Shown: positions 24,687 through 33,008, numbered from the stretch's first letter. The stretch is 33,974 bases of DNA from Microcaldota archaeon (GCA_014730115.1 WJIU01000012.1:1-33974), one strand, 5' to 3'. Translations and numbers: made by a program. The notes: a model not told the origin generated them from the sequence alone.

Positions 24687-26015
24687 ATGATAACTGACCT
24701 GGGAACCAAATTAAGGCAGACGCTAGCGAAGCTTACCAACCGCCCTTTTGTTGATGAGGCCGATGTAAAGGCACTGGTCAAGGACCTGCAGCGGATACTG
24801 ATAGCCTCGGACGTAAATGTAAAGCTGGTCCTGCAGCTGTCAAAAAATATACAGCAGAGGGCACTTAAATCAGAGAAGCTGGAGGCCCTGTCCCTGAAGG
24901 AGCACGTGCTGAAGGTTGTCTATGAAGAGCTTGTGGAGCTTATGGGGAAAAGCTACCGGCCCAGGCTGGACAGGCACAGAATTCTGGTATGCGGGCTATA
25001 CGGCAGCGGAAAGACCACCACCTGCGCAAAACTCGCCCATTACTACAAAACCAAGGGGCTGAGCACTGCACTGGTGGCTGCGGATACCGACCGCCCTGCC
25101 GCCCAGGACCAGCTGGAGCAGCTGGCAAAGCAGGTAGGGGCCGCATTCTACACCATCAGAGGAGAGCAGGATGCCTCCAGGATTACCCGGGAAGCACTGA
25201 AGCAGTCAAAAGAGGAAGTTGTTATAGTTGACTCTGCAGGAAGGAACGCCTTTGACGGCCACCTTGTAGAGGAGCTGAGGGGCATAGCAGGAGAGCTAAA
25301 GCCGGATGAGAACTACCTTGTGATAAGCGCTGACATAGGGCAGGTGGCTGGCCGGCAGGCCGACCAGTTCAACAGCGCAGTGCCGCTGTCCGGAGTGATT
25401 GCAACCAAGATGGACGGCTCCGGAAAGGGAGGCGGGGCGCTGAGCTCAGTGGCCGCCTCTGATGCCAAGATTGCATTTATAGGCGTAGGAGAGAAAATAG
25501 GGGACCTGGAAGTCTATAATTCCGAGAAGTTTGTGGGAAGGCTTCTCGGGGTTCCGGACATTGAAGGGCTCCTGGAAAAGGTCAAGGAAGTTTCAGAAGA
25601 AACTGACCTCCAGAAAATCCAGACCGAAAAGCTTACCATTGAATCATTTTATGAACAGCTGAAGGCTGCAAAAAAGATGGGGCCTCTGGGGAATGTTTTC
25701 TCAATGCTTGGAGCAGCGGACGTCCCCAAGGAAATGGTCCAGCAGAGCGAGGAAAAGCTCAAGAAATTCGAATCCATGATAAATTCAATGACCAGGGCTG
25801 AGAAAAAAGACGCCTCACTGATAAGAAAAAGCCCGGAAAGGATAGAGAGGATTGCAAAGGGAAGCGGTTGCACAGAAAAGGAAGTGAGGGAATTCCTTTC
25901 CCAGTTTGAGAAAATGGAGAAGATGATGAGCATGTTCAAGAAAAACCGCGGCTTCAGGAAAAAGATGGAAAAAATGCTGAAGGGCGGGGCTCCGGACCTG
26001 AAAATGGTAGGCTAG
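24687..26015 (+). CDS. srp54: Signal recognition particle 54 kDa protein (SRP54)
   Basis: 442 aa. Binds signal sequences and targets ribosomes to the membrane. The N domain spans about residues 1-95. The G domain has GLYGSGKTT (103-111), DTDRPAAQDQL (133-143), DSAGR (182-186) and TKMDGSGKGGGALS (240-253). The Met-rich M domain begins at about 325 (KMGPLGNVFSMLG) and binds 7S RNA. The family's usual DTYRPGAYDQL is varied here (Asp for Tyr, Ala for Gly). GCTATAAAAA (24652-24661) is about 30 nt before the ATG. Its stop shares CTAG with the converging broken gene. Confidence 0.95.
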   Translation: MITDLGTKLRQTLAKLTNRPFVDEADVKALVKDLQRILIASDVNVKLVLQLSKNIQQRALKSEKLEALSLKEHVLKVVYEELVELMGKSYRPRLDRHRILVCGLYGSGKTTTCAKLAHYYKTKGLSTALVAADTDRPAAQDQLEQLAKQVGAAFYTIRGEQDASRITREALKQSKEEVVIVDSAGRNAFDGHLVEELRGIAGELKPDENYLVISADIGQVAGRQADQFNSAVPLSGVIATKMDGSGKGGGALSSVAASDAKIAFIGVGEKIGDLEVYNSEKFVGRLLGVPDIEGLLEKVKEVSEETDLQKIQTEKLTIESFYEQLKAAKKMGPLGNVFSMLGAADVPKEMVQQSEEKLKKFESMINSMTRAEKKDASLIRKSPERIERIAKGSGCTEKEVREFLSQFEKMEKMMSMFKKNRGFRKKMEKMLKGGAPDLKMVG

Positions 26016-26753
26016 TTGCTGATTTCAGCCCGGAAAGAAACATCAAGCGCCCTGAATGTCTGGGGGAGGCCGGCTGAAAGGGAACAGCCCACCCATTTTT
26101 CTGCCGAGAACATGGTAAAAACATCCACAGTCTCAGGCTCATGGTCCAGGTATCCCGGGGAAGGCCCGGGAATGCCGGGGGTATGGGCAGGGTTCTGGAT
26201 TACAATAACCGGCGGGTTGCCGGGGGACAGGCTGAGCTCCACCTCACGGTAATGGTACCTGGTTACCGCCCTGTCCGGGATAAACCTGTTGCTGCCTTCA
26301 TCGTAGTTCCAGTGTATCGTCATCTTCCCCGTCCCTTTCGTAAACGCCCTTGTTGGTAAGCCAGACCATCACATATGTGGTGGCGAGGGAGACCCCTCTT
26401 CATTTCTTTCAAGGTCTATGAAAAGCTGGGCCTTGTCGGGAGCCTGTGCACCGATTACCGGCACCCCTGCTGTCTCAACTGCCAGGCCGACCAGGGGTCA
26501 TCCCGATGTGATTCGTCCGGCAGCTCTATTCTTATCCTGTTCCCCCTTTCCTGGTAGTTATGCGTATTACATGATCAAAATAGGTTCCGAGATTGGCTCC
26601 GCATATTGCCATAGCCGATGAAAACACCGCAATGCCTGCCGCCTTTCCGAAAATCCTGCCCGGCCTTTTCAGGGCGGAAAAAAGAGGCTTAATCCTTTCA
26701 AACCTTTTTTTCTTAGGCTTCACCTGAGATGGAGCATTCTCTAGTTCCCTCAT
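26012..26753 (-). pseudogene. Membrane-anchored protein gene broken by about four frameshifts
   Basis: From ATG 26753 (TATAAATTATA about 25 nt upstream) a frame encodes a basic N-terminus (VKPKKKRFERIKPLFSALK) and a hydrophobic segment, ending at a stop near 26532. Coding-like sequence then continues through three further frame changes: RIRIELPDESHRDD; ETAGVPVIGAQAPDKAQLF; LATTYVMVWLTNKGVYERDG. The last stretch is a 103-codon frame (26012-26323, MTIHWNYDEGSNRF... to SFRAEISN). Each junction lies at or near a G4-G5 or C4 run; restoring one base at each joins them into one protein of about 245 aa. The 103-codon piece alone could still be read as a gene. No family is recognised. Confidence 0.6.
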
Positions 26754-26841
26754 AATAAACACCAGATTTTAGTATAAATTATAGGCCAAAAAGTAGTTTT
26801 AAATATATCTAAAATAACATCAATTATCACAAAAAATAAGA

Positions 26842-27099
26842 GGTGAAGGGCATAGCCTGCCTTCTGTGTCTAGGCAGCATTTTACTTCCTCAGGCTGCTT
26901 GCGCAGCAAAAGGCCCTGAATCCTTCCGGAATCAGGGGGCGGCTCAATGGCCTTGCTCTGTCACTGAGACAGGAAACGTTCGTTGCATCCCGTAAAGGGT
27001 ATCGTTTCTGTTCCGTTTCCCTTCCCCTTAAAGGAAATGTCTCTACAGAGGGCAGAACTTCCTCACTCTGTAAAGAGCGTAGCTGCCTGCCCCTCACCC
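26842..27099 (-). ncRNA. rnpB: RNase P RNA
   Basis: The catalytic RNA of RNase P, which matures tRNA 5' ends. Seen on the minus strand: P1, an 11-bp helix closing the molecule (27088-27098 with 26842-26852); P2, GGCAGC/GCTGCC (27082-27087 with 26873-26878); a P3 hairpin; CR-I as GAGGAAGTTCTGCC (27055-27064 region); P4, TCTGCC with GGCAGG; an internal GGAACAGAAACGATACC; and CR-V as ACAGAAGGCAGGCTATGCC (26849-26867). About 258 nt, short but within the archaeal range. It begins about 30 nt after nurA on the same strand, with a TTTTTTAATT stretch upstream as a possible TATA box. Confidence 0.87.
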
Positions 27100-27130
27100 G
27101 CAAATGATTACTCATTCCAGAATTAAAAAA

Positions 27131-28063
27131 TCATCGGAAAGGACGGGAGCTTCTCCTTAGACTGGAAAATCCGGCAAGGGAAAACAGGTCCTTCTGAAAA
27201 ATGGCGATATCCTGCCGGTCAAATGCAGCGCACATGTCTGCCTCGGTAAGAACAGCAGGATACGCGAACCTGCTGCTTATGGAGGAGAGGGACAACACGG
27301 CTTCTGCGGCCTTTTCCACCGAAGAAATTGTTTCAACGCGGAGGGGAAGGTCTTGCTCTGAGGGCCTGAGATAGAATGTATTTACCCTGCTTCCCGGGCC
27401 GCTGCAGGAGCAGGGAAATTCCGCGGTCCTTTCCCCTGCTTTCAGCAGATGCTCACAGAGCATGGTATCAGAACAGTCCAGACTGAATTCGGCACCCAGC
27501 TTCCTGGCGCGGGAATCCTTTATCACGCCGCACAGCAGGGTATCCCTGCAAGCGGAGAACACAGAGTCGTAAAGAGAAACAACCTCCTGGTACAGGCTGC
27601 ACAGCCCACTGCCTTCCGGAGGCTTGTCAGAAGGAAGGGGAAGAAGAGAGCCGTCAAAAAGAAGCACGTCCGGGGAGAATTTTTCAATCATTTCCCTGGA
27701 GCAGAGCAGCTCCTGCCTCAGCCTTGCCAGCGAGCGGAAAACGGATGCCTCATGCTCGTCAAGGCCTTCCCGGTATTGCAGGGCCGGCTCCGGCTTTCGC
27801 GAGGGATAATGGCTGAAAGACCCGAGTTTTGAATTCCGGTAAAAAAAACTTACCCCAACAGCGCGGATTGCAGCGACATCCGCCCCATGCACGCGGTGGA
27901 AAAAGGCGCCGCCGTCAACTCCGGAAACAGATAAATCAAGAGGGACGCTGGCCACTTCCCTGACCAGTCCGGGATTTGTATCTCTCAGCTCTCCGGCCTT
28001 TGCACTAAGGAATTTGTTGTTTTTCCTTATCCGCTCTGCAAGCAGAGCCATGGCCTCCCGCAT
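27131..28063 (-). CDS. nurA: NurA-family 5'-3' nuclease
   Basis: 310 aa. NurA works with the HerA translocase to resect DNA ends for recombination. Seen: SGVDGGAFFHR (47-57) with the metal-binding Asp50, DVLLFDGSLLPLPSD (132-146) with Asp137, and GVIKDSRARKL (179-189). These are the family's three core motifs. Four to five cysteines are scattered. ATG 28063 is used; the longer frame from 28240 would overlap dcd and run through the promoter. HerA, Mre11 and Rad50 are not in the window. It diverges from dcd. Confidence 0.82.
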   Translation of the reverse strand: MREAMALLAERIRKNNKFLSAKAGELRDTNPGLVREVASVPLDLSVSGVDGGAFFHRVHGADVAAIRAVGVSFFYRNSKLGSFSHYPSRKPEPALQYREGLDEHEASVFRSLARLRQELLCSREMIEKFSPDVLLFDGSLLPLPSDKPPEGSGLCSLYQEVVSLYDSVFSACRDTLLCGVIKDSRARKLGAEFSLDCSDTMLCEHLLKAGERTAEFPCSCSGPGSRVNTFYLRPSEQDLPLRVETISSVEKAAEAVLSLSSISSRFAYPAVLTEADMCAAFDRQDIAIFQKDLFSLAGFSSLRRSSRPFR

Positions 28064-28086
28064 GAGTGATAATACTATTGATATGG

Positions 28087-28094
28087 TTTTAAAG
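28087..28094. promoter_or_regulatory. Shared symmetric TATA box for nurA and dcd
   Basis: TTTTAAAG (near-palindromic TTTAAA core) is centred at 28090.5, which is 27.5 nt from the first base of both the nurA ATG (28063, minus) and the dcd ATG (28118, plus). One TBP site could fire both genes as leaderless transcripts. The 54-nt gap has room for no other promoter. Confidence 0.55.
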
Positions 28095-28117
28095 AAGTCC
28101 TGCAGGAAATTAAAATC

Positions 28118-28633
28118 ATGATACTTTCTGATAAAGACATAAGGCAGTTCCTGGAAGACAAAACAATAATTGTGGAGCCGCTGGAAGAAAAGCAGATTGG
28201 CCCTGCCAGCATCGACCTTACCCTGAGCAACGAATGGCACCTTTTCAGCAGGGACCTTCTAGGCAAGACAGTTGACTTGAAGGAAACCGGATTTCAGCAG
28301 GCTTTCACTGTAAAAAGGCAGGATTCAGTGGTTCTGCAGCCTGGTGAAATGTGCCTTGCCAAAACTGCAGAGAAAATCACCCTGCCTGCAAACATAATGG
28401 GAAAGCTGGAAGGAAGAAGCCGATTTGCAAGAATGGGCCTCGTTATTCACATTACCAGTGCGCTGGTGCAGCCCGGCAGCAGCAACCACCAGGTTCTGGA
28501 GATTGTCAACCTGGCCCCCTTCAGCATAAGGCTCCATGCGGGAATGAGGATATCCCAGGTGGTATTCGAAATGCTTAACAGCGAAACCCAGAGGCCTTAT
28601 GCCAAATTCGGAGAGATTGCAAGAGAGCAGTGA
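28118..28633 (+). CDS. dcd: dCTP deaminase
   Basis: 171 aa. Deaminates dCTP to dUTP on the way to dTTP. The conserved core is KLEGRSRFARMGLVIHITSA (96-115), VQPGSSNHQVLEIVN with catalytic Glu128, and HAGMRISQVVFE (140-151). The N-terminus MILSDKDIRQ is typical. Some archaeal members also cleave dUTP; sequence alone does not separate these. GTG and ATG candidate starts of the next gene follow its stop directly. Confidence 0.92.
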   Translation: MILSDKDIRQFLEDKTIIVEPLEEKQIGPASIDLTLSNEWHLFSRDLLGKTVDLKETGFQQAFTVKRQDSVVLQPGEMCLAKTAEKITLPANIMGKLEGRSRFARMGLVIHITSALVQPGSSNHQVLEIVNLAPFSIRLHAGMRISQVVFEMLNSETQRPYAKFGEIAREQ

Positions 28634-28639
28634 GTGTTG

Positions 28640-29281
28640 ATGAAGGACAAAGACAAATTTGAAATTTCATCGGGATGGATTGCACTGGCCACGATAGTGA
28701 TACTTCTGGGGATAATGGTTTATTCCGGAATTACTTTCCAGCCTGAGCTGGAAAACCCCCAGATAACTTATGGGGAAGCCCCTTTGGAGAAGAACACGGG
28801 GCTTCAGATTAAGCCCGGTGAGGAATACGTGTATGCATATGACCTTGGAAACTCCTCTGTCAACATTACCTACCTTGTTTCAAGCGGGAACAACTGCACT
28901 GCAGTCAGGCTGCTGGAAAACACCAACCTGTCATCTGTCTGCCTGAATGAGGAGGGCAATGGCCCAAGCGGCTCAAACGTCAGCCTGGGGGACTCTGCAA
29001 CCCTGTTCTTCAAGCCCTGGATGCTTGCCCTTGACAGCAACTGGAAATGGAACGTGAGCATGTACATGTCCTTCCAGGAAACCAGGGAAATTGTATCTGA
29101 GCTCAATTACCGGGTTATGCGCACCGACCGTTACCGCGGAAGACCCTGCTTTGTTGTGGAAATAGAAACAGCCGAAGGCTCCAAAGAGTACAACTGGGTG
29201 GACAAAGAAAAAAGGGTTCTGCTTAAAACCAGCGGGGAAACCTACGATATTGAGCTGGTAAAGGGTCTTCCCCTGGACTAG
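28640..29281 (+). CDS. Membrane-anchored orphan protein
   Basis: 213 aa from ATG 28640; GTG 28634, directly after the dcd stop, is an alternative. A short basic cytosolic N-terminus is followed by one membrane helix (about 11-31) and an extracytoplasmic beta-rich domain with two Cys and many N-glycosylation sequons (NSSVNIT, NCT, NLS, NVS). No family is recognised. The C-terminal part (YRVMRTDRYRGRPCFVVEIE) resembles strands of lipoprotein-type carriers, but this is only an impression. Its stop shares CTAG with rpoK. Confidence 0.75.
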   Translation: MKDKDKFEISSGWIALATIVILLGIMVYSGITFQPELENPQITYGEAPLEKNTGLQIKPGEEYVYAYDLGNSSVNITYLVSSGNNCTAVRLLENTNLSSVCLNEEGNGPSGSNVSLGDSATLFFKPWMLALDSNWKWNVSMYMSFQETREIVSELNYRVMRTDRYRGRPCFVVEIETAEGSKEYNWVDKEKRVLLKTSGETYDIELVKGLPLD

Positions 29282-29451
29282 CCTTCCCTGTAGACCGCAA
29301 GGGGGATTGCCTCGTTGTCCAGCTCCTGCTGGGCGATTTCAATAAAGGAGGACCTTCCGCTCTCAATCTTGATAAGCGGCGGTGCACCCATCGAAAGCTG
29401 GAGGGCCCTTGCCCCGATGATTCTTGCAAGCTCGTATTTTGTCAATTCCAT
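29278..29451 (-). CDS. rpoK: DNA-directed RNA polymerase subunit RpoK (Rpo6)
   Basis: 57 aa. The archaeal Rpb6/omega homologue that helps assemble the polymerase. It reads MELTKYELARIIGARALQLS, then MGAPPLIKIESGR and IEIAQQELDNEAIPL, matching the family over its whole short length. GGTGG lies just upstream of the ATG. It is 32 nt downstream of the HEAT/OB-like gene on the same strand and is probably its operon partner. Confidence 0.92.
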   Translation of the reverse strand: MELTKYELARIIGARALQLSMGAPPLIKIESGRSSFIEIAQQELDNEAIPLAVYREG

Positions 29452-29483
29452 TTAGCCACCAGAATACGCGATTGGAATATTTC

Positions 29484-30662
29484 CTACAAAACAATATAAA
29501 TACTGCCTTTTCTTCCAAGGCTGAGCGCAGTCTCTCCTGAGAACTTAAACGTCTTGGCCATTCCCTTCACTATCTTGACCTTCATTCCTGGGTTGACTAC
29601 CAGGCCCCGGTCGTCGAAGAGGTAGATTACGCCCTCGTTGCCGTCGCCGTCATGCACCACCAGCCTGGTCAGGGCAGCCTTCTGCTTCTTGGTTCTCTGG
29701 TATTCCATGTTCTCCACAGATTCCACAGTGAGGGGCTCGGTGTTTATGTTCCTCATCCTGTCCTTTACCTCTGTAAGGTGGGTGATGTTTTCTTCCTTGA
29801 AGCGTTTCTTTGCCAGCTGGAATGCCAGCTTGATTTCCTTTTTGGCGGCGGCTTCCATGTTTTTCATTTCCCTTTTCATGATTTTCTCGTCGCCGCCGGA
29901 AAGCATCATGATTTCATAGGCTTTCTTGAAATATGTGTCAGGAAGGCTCTCGATTTCGTTCTGCTGCTTTACTTCTTCCAGGTTGTGTGCCTCAAGGCTG
30001 GCAATTTCAGAGGATACGCTGTCCAGCTCCTCAGGCTTGCCGACTGTCTGCAGTTCTGAATCCTGCTCCTCTTCCTCCATGCTCTGGGCTGCCTTTTCCA
30101 GTTCGGCTCCGACCTCTTCCGGAGAGACATCGGTCGACCCCCCCACCCTTTCAAGGTCGGACATTACCTCCAGATAGCTGGTAAGGAACTCCTGCATCAC
30201 CTTCCTGCCGCCTTCCTCGTTCTTCTTTTTTCCGGATTTCTGCACCAGGGTCTTTTCGTAAATCTTCTCTATGCTGGGCATCATCTTGCTTTTCACAAGG
30301 TCTGCCTTTTCCTTTCCCAGCTTTTTCTCAAAAATCCGGGTTATTGGAAGTAAAACCTTCTCCCGGGAACCGGAAGGCGTGGAATCCTCCTTGTCCTTTT
30401 TTTCAGCTTTTTTGGAGCCGGAAGAGAATATCTCTGCAAAAGACATCAGCTCGGGCTCAGAGTTCTTGCGCTTTTCCAGCTTTTCCTGGGCAAGCTCCCG
30501 GACTGAGGGGTCTTTGTCATAGCTGAGCTCAACGAGGGCAAATGCAGCCGCGGGGTCGTCCAGCTCGCCCAGCAGCTCCGCGGCCTGCTTTCTGACCTCG
30601 GGGTCTTCATCAAAAGAAAGTGAAACTGCCTTGCTTAAATCCGGAACCGTCTGGGTCATCAT
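29484..30662 (-). CDS. HEAT-repeat protein with C-terminal OB-like domain
   Basis: 392 aa. Residues 5-65 hold two HEAT-like helical pairs (DEDPEVRKQAAELLGELDDP and KDPSVRELAQEKLE). A long Lys/Glu-rich helical region (70-320), probably coiled coil in part, follows. The last 65 residues form a compact beta domain (LTRLVVHDGDGNEGVIYLFD, VVNPGMKVKIVKG) like an OB-fold nucleic-acid-binding domain. Function unknown. Starts are ATG 30662 or the next codon, with GGAAGGAT upstream. It lies between the class V aminotransferase and rpoK, all on one strand, which hints at a link to RNA polymerase or RNA. Confidence 0.72.
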   Translation of the reverse strand: MMTQTVPDLSKAVSLSFDEDPEVRKQAAELLGELDDPAAAFALVELSYDKDPSVRELAQEKLEKRKNSEPELMSFAEIFSSGSKKAEKKDKEDSTPSGSREKVLLPITRIFEKKLGKEKADLVKSKMMPSIEKIYEKTLVQKSGKKKNEEGGRKVMQEFLTSYLEVMSDLERVGGSTDVSPEEVGAELEKAAQSMEEEEQDSELQTVGKPEELDSVSSEIASLEAHNLEEVKQQNEIESLPDTYFKKAYEIMMLSGGDEKIMKREMKNMEAAAKKEIKLAFQLAKKRFKEENITHLTEVKDRMRNINTEPLTVESVENMEYQRTKKQKAALTRLVVHDGDGNEGVIYLFDDRGLVVNPGMKVKIVKGMAKTFKFSGETALSLGRKGSIYIVL

Positions 30663-30688
30663 ATCCTTCCATCCGTATGTCTGTAAAC

Positions 30689-31753
30689 CTATTTAATTAT
30701 TTTCTCGATGGCATCCAGGGCCGTGTCTATGTCTTCTATACTGAAATTGCCCATATGCGCTATCCGAAGGCCGTTTTCCTTAAAGGCCCCCCTAGAACCG
30801 ACAATCCTGATATTGTAGTCCTCCAGAAGCCGGGAGCGGATTTCCTTTGCCTGGCCGGGCTTTTCACAGTAAAAGCCGGTAACCGTGTTGGACTCAAAGC
30901 CCTTTTCCGCAATCAGCCCGAATCCCATGCCAGCGAGCCTTTTCCTGGTATGCTCTGCTGCTTCAGCATGGCGCCTTACGCATGCTTCCGCCCCTCCTTT
31001 CTTGTCCAAAACATCAAAGGCCTTCTGCAATGCCCAGAACAGGGTTATCGCAGGAGTGTTGGGCGTCTGCCGGTCCTTCTCGTACCTCTTTTTGTGCCTT
31101 CTCAGGTCACAGTAGTATCCGGGAATGTCATCCCTGGAGCTGTATCTTTCCGCCGCATCCCTGCTCAGCCCTATCAGGGCCATCCCGGGAGGGGCACCTA
31201 TGGCCTTCTGGCTCCCCACCGCGAATCCATCCACCCCAAAGGCCTTCATGTCCATCCCGGTCCCGGGCCACGCTGAAACGCCGTCTATCAGAGTAAGCAT
31301 CCCTTTTGACTTGGCATACCTGCAGATATGCCTGATGTCGTTTTTTATCCCGTAGCTTGTCTCATTGTAGACCATTGCAAGTACCGGGGCATCGCTCTCG
31401 TCAATCGCCTGCTTTGTCCGGTCCAGGCCCCACCCTTTTCCCCCTTCTATATGATGCACATCAGCATTGGAGTGCGCCTTCACCGTAAGGACCTGCTTTT
31501 CCCCGAAATCACCGTTGGGAAAGCAAATTGTCCGGCTGTTTTTATCACAGAGGTTAAGCACTAGTGTCTCAATGCCCAGGGCGCCTGACCCGGTGATGAC
31601 ATAGGCTTCGTCGCAATTAAAGTATGCCTTTGTCCTTTCAACCAGGTCTCCGTAAAGCTCGGAGCACTCCCTGCTCCGGTGGGTTATCATTTCCCCGCAC
31701 TGGGCCTCCAATATCTCATCCAACACAGGTACAGGGCCAGGAGTGAGCAACAT
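30689..31753 (-). CDS. Class V PLP aminotransferase (alanine-glyoxylate / serine-pyruvate type)
   Basis: 354 aa. N-terminal LLTPGPVPV and THRSRE are hallmarks of the alanine-glyoxylate/serine-pyruvate group. VYNETSYG, LIDGVSAWPG and VGSQKAIGAPPG with Schiff-base lysine K183 complete the active site; the C-terminal RIAHMGNFSIEDI is typical. Likely transfers the amino group among serine, alanine, glyoxylate and pyruvate. Because a SerK-like gene lies one gene away, serine metabolism is a reasonable guess. Ends 26 nt before the HEAT/OB-like gene. Confidence 0.88.
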   Translation of the reverse strand: MLLTPGPVPVLDEILEAQCGEMITHRSRECSELYGDLVERTKAYFNCDEAYVITGSGALGIETLVLNLCDKNSRTICFPNGDFGEKQVLTVKAHSNADVHHIEGGKGWGLDRTKQAIDESDAPVLAMVYNETSYGIKNDIRHICRYAKSKGMLTLIDGVSAWPGTGMDMKAFGVDGFAVGSQKAIGAPPGMALIGLSRDAAERYSSRDDIPGYYCDLRRHKKRYEKDRQTPNTPAITLFWALQKAFDVLDKKGGAEACVRRHAEAAEHTRKRLAGMGFGLIAEKGFESNTVTGFYCEKPGQAKEIRSRLLEDYNIRIVGSRGAFKENGLRIAHMGNFSIEDIDTALDAIEKIIK

Positions 31754-31805
31754 GGTAATGTATTCTGCAGTAAAGCACTAAAAGGGTAGCCCGCAATAGG
31801 GGTTC

Positions 31806-32102
31806 ATGGAGGAAAAGAAGGTTATCCTGTATACATCCCAGAACTGCCCGTTCTGCGGTAATGTAAAGACTTTTCTGAAACAACGGGGAATAGAATTCGA
31901 GGAGTACGACGTATCATCCAATCAGGAAAAGGCAGTGGAGATGTTCAAGAAGAGCGGAAAAAGAAGCGTGCCCATGCTCGACATAGGCGGGAGGATTGTG
32001 GTCGGCTTCGACCCGGTACAGATTGAAAAGGCTCTCAACGCCCCCCGGCTGGACCGCAATTCCGCACTTTCCAATCTTTTCTTTGACCCGTTTGATCAGT
32101 AG
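31806..32102 (+). CDS. Glutaredoxin-family thiol oxidoreductase
   Basis: 98 aa thioredoxin-fold protein. Active site CPFC (C14-C17), cis-proline in SVPMLDIG (P56), and GFDPVQIEKAL as the C-terminal helix. CPFC instead of CPYC is common in archaeal and NrdH-like redoxins. Reduces disulfides or protects thiols in the cytosol. Diverges from the aminotransferase gene; its end overlaps the SerK-like gene by 7 nt. Confidence 0.88.
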   Translation: MEEKKVILYTSQNCPFCGNVKTFLKQRGIEFEEYDVSSNQEKAVEMFKKSGKRSVPMLDIGGRIVVGFDPVQIEKALNAPRLDRNSALSNLFFDPFDQ

Positions 32103-32890
32103 ATTACGGTTACCGGCTCATAGTACTTTCTTACGTTTCCCTGGTATACCCGGTGGCTCAGGTTGTTTTTCAGCTCAATCTCTGCCTCTTCCGGGGAGCG
32201 GTGAAGCCATCCCAGGCGCATGTTGAGCCTGATGATTCTGCCCGGAATCAGGTGGCGGGTTGATTTCGGGGGAAACGGAGAATGGTTCTGGGCTGCCTTA
32301 AGTATTTCATCCTTGGTATATGACCGCCGGTAGAATACCGACTTGCCGTTTTCTATGAGCCTGGGTACTTCCTCATACGGAACATACTCCACGTCCCTTT
32401 TCTCCAGAAGGGACAAAATGTAATTCTGCTCTTCAACCATTTCCAGAAGCTTGTATTTTCCGGGATTCAGCAGGTGGCATTCATCATTGCGGATTAGTGC
32501 AAATGGGGCCTCCAGGTTTTCCACCGCCTTCTTTCCCGCCTCAACGTCCACTTTTTCATGCTTTATGGAATCAAGGCCGAAAACCTCACCCGGAGTGAGC
32601 CTTATTGCAGGGAACCAGGTTCCGACCTCAATGTCTGGCCTGGTATAATCAACAGCCTGGCACACTGCGTAGGGACATTCAATGATTTCAAGCACCTTCA
32701 GCCGGTGATTTCCGTCAAGCACCAGGTTGCTCTCCCTGTCCACAATAATGGGGTCCACCAGCTGGCCGATGTTCAGCATCGCAACCTTCAGCCTTTTGAG
32801 GTTGTAAGAAATCGTCTGCTCATGCGGCAGGAGGTCCTTGGCCTGACGTATCTCCAACTGGTGCAGCATCTCATCCACAAGTTCGCCCAT
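32096..32890 (-). CDS. ParB/Srx-fold protein, probably SerK-like serine kinase
   Basis: 264 aa. The N-terminal ParB-like domain has LLPHEQT (20-26) and VLDGNHRLKVLE (57-68). It lacks a helix-turn-helix DNA-binding part. After it come TWFPAIRL (91-98), FALI, and a C-terminal SPFPPKSTRHLIPGRI segment. This layout is that of archaeal ADP-dependent L-serine kinase SerK and related SbnI proteins, which make O-phosphoserine, rather than of chromosome-partition ParB. The assignment is from motif order, not alignment. GATTATAAAAAT (32911-32922) is about 26 nt upstream, suggesting a leaderless transcript. Confidence 0.68.
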   Translation of the reverse strand: MGELVDEMLHQLEIRQAKDLLPHEQTISYNLKRLKVAMLNIGQLVDPIIVDRESNLVLDGNHRLKVLEIIECPYAVCQAVDYTRPDIEVGTWFPAIRLTPGEVFGLDSIKHEKVDVEAGKKAVENLEAPFALIRNDECHLLNPGKYKLLEMVEEQNYILSLLEKRDVEYVPYEEVPRLIENGKSVFYRRSYTKDEILKAAQNHSPFPPKSTRHLIPGRIIRLNMRLGWLHRSPEEAEIELKNNLSHRVYQGNVRKYYEPVTVIY

Positions 32891-32910
32891 AAACTCACTG
32901 AGTCTAAAGA

Positions 32911-32922
32911 GATTATAAAAAT
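32911..32922 (-). promoter_or_regulatory. TATA-like box of the SerK-like gene
   Basis: GATTATAAAAAT (plus-strand reading) is centred 26-27 nt before the minus-strand ATG at 32890. Confidence 0.5.
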
Positions 32923-33008
32923 ATCGGAATGGTCTCAGTCACCTGACGAACAGCAACCGAAAGGCCTGATGGAACTCTGACCTGAGCCGGGGCTGGGCAA
33001 AGTTTCAA

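Noticed and set aside
32096..32890. Chromosome partition protein ParB
   Set aside because: There is no helix-turn-helix DNA-binding region, no ParA neighbour, and the C-terminal motifs fit the SerK type better.
32936..33008. Possible C/D-box small RNA (CTGATGG and CTGA-like elements)
   Set aside because: The boxes are imperfect, the flanks do not pair and no C'/D' set fits; too weak to report.
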